From contig CANCCF010000102.1 in the NCBI GenBank assembly GCA_947374485.1, positions 1 through 13,281 on the forward strand: a DNA stretch of 13,281 bases, written 5' to 3'. Within the stretch, counting starts at the first letter, position 1. Each line of letters starts with the position of its first letter. Positions 13,271 to 13,281 of this stretch are shown one piece after another. Both the position numbers and the translations under genes were made by a program. The notes beneath the pieces were generated by a model that had not been told where the DNA came from, made no database searches, and was given only the letters and a program-made list of their open reading frames with translations. This DNA is from Comamonadaceae bacterium (lineage in GTDB: Bacteria > Pseudomonadota > Gammaproteobacteria > Burkholderiales > Burkholderiaceae_C).

Positions 13271-13281
13271 CGCTTTGCAAA

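Overview
The window looks like the chromosome of a high-GC betaproteobacterium, most likely Burkholderiales and close to Comamonadaceae. The protein sequences, the GC-rich codon use, the lone liv-type binding protein and the gene mix support this; the exact genus cannot be read from the sequence. Up to about 11.77 kb it reads as ordinary, vertically inherited chromosome. From about 11.77 kb to the end it is less GC-rich and carries a P4-type integrase with repeat-rich flanks, so the right end looks like the left edge of an integrated genetic element.

Layout: (1) 1-3216, minus strand: a three-gene MacAB-like export operon, in the order periplasmic adaptor, ATPase, permease. The permease runs off the left edge, and ATPase and permease are separate proteins joined by an ATGA overlap. 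(2) 3331-3783, minus: a YidB/DUF937 protein. (3) 3904-4494, plus: a small P-loop protein resembling phage-encoded nucleotide-kinase-like proteins, divergent from yidB. (4) 4677-5810, plus: a branched-chain amino-acid-type periplasmic binding protein without its transporter, closed by a strong terminator at 5856-5885. (5) 5982-8848, plus: glutaminase (glsA), then glutaminyl-tRNA synthetase (glnS). (6) 8870-9784, minus: an M14-type zinc carboxypeptidase, convergent with glnS. (7) 9853-11735, plus: DUF924, DUF3820, an ABM-fold monooxygenase-like protein and a phosphoribosyltransferase, closed by a hairpin at 11737-11766. (8) 11774-13281: a 14-base match to a tRNA 3' end, phased CGCTATC repeats, a 12-bp tandem repeat, the integrase (11962-13227), and a further copy of the repeat core behind it.

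How the genes may work together: the first operon should form an inner-membrane, periplasm-spanning pump needing an outer-membrane TolC-like channel, which is not visible here. The binding protein, glutaminase and GlnRS all touch amino-acid or glutamine handling, but the terminator shows the first is transcribed apart from the other two. The genes of block 7 are probably co-transcribed at least in part (DUF924 and DUF3820 are 7 bp apart), but no shared pathway is evident.

The most unusual material is the integrase upstream region. Four CGCTATC heptamers all face the same way at spacings of 63, 10 and 21 bp, near multiples of one helical turn, beside a tRNA-Asp-like 3' end. A second pattern is that several genes with no Shine-Dalgarno sequence have a -10-like hexamer exactly six bases before the ATG, which suggests leaderless transcripts. 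I found no CRISPR array, rRNA, intact tRNA or insertion sequence. All assignments are by recognition of motifs and families; no search was run.
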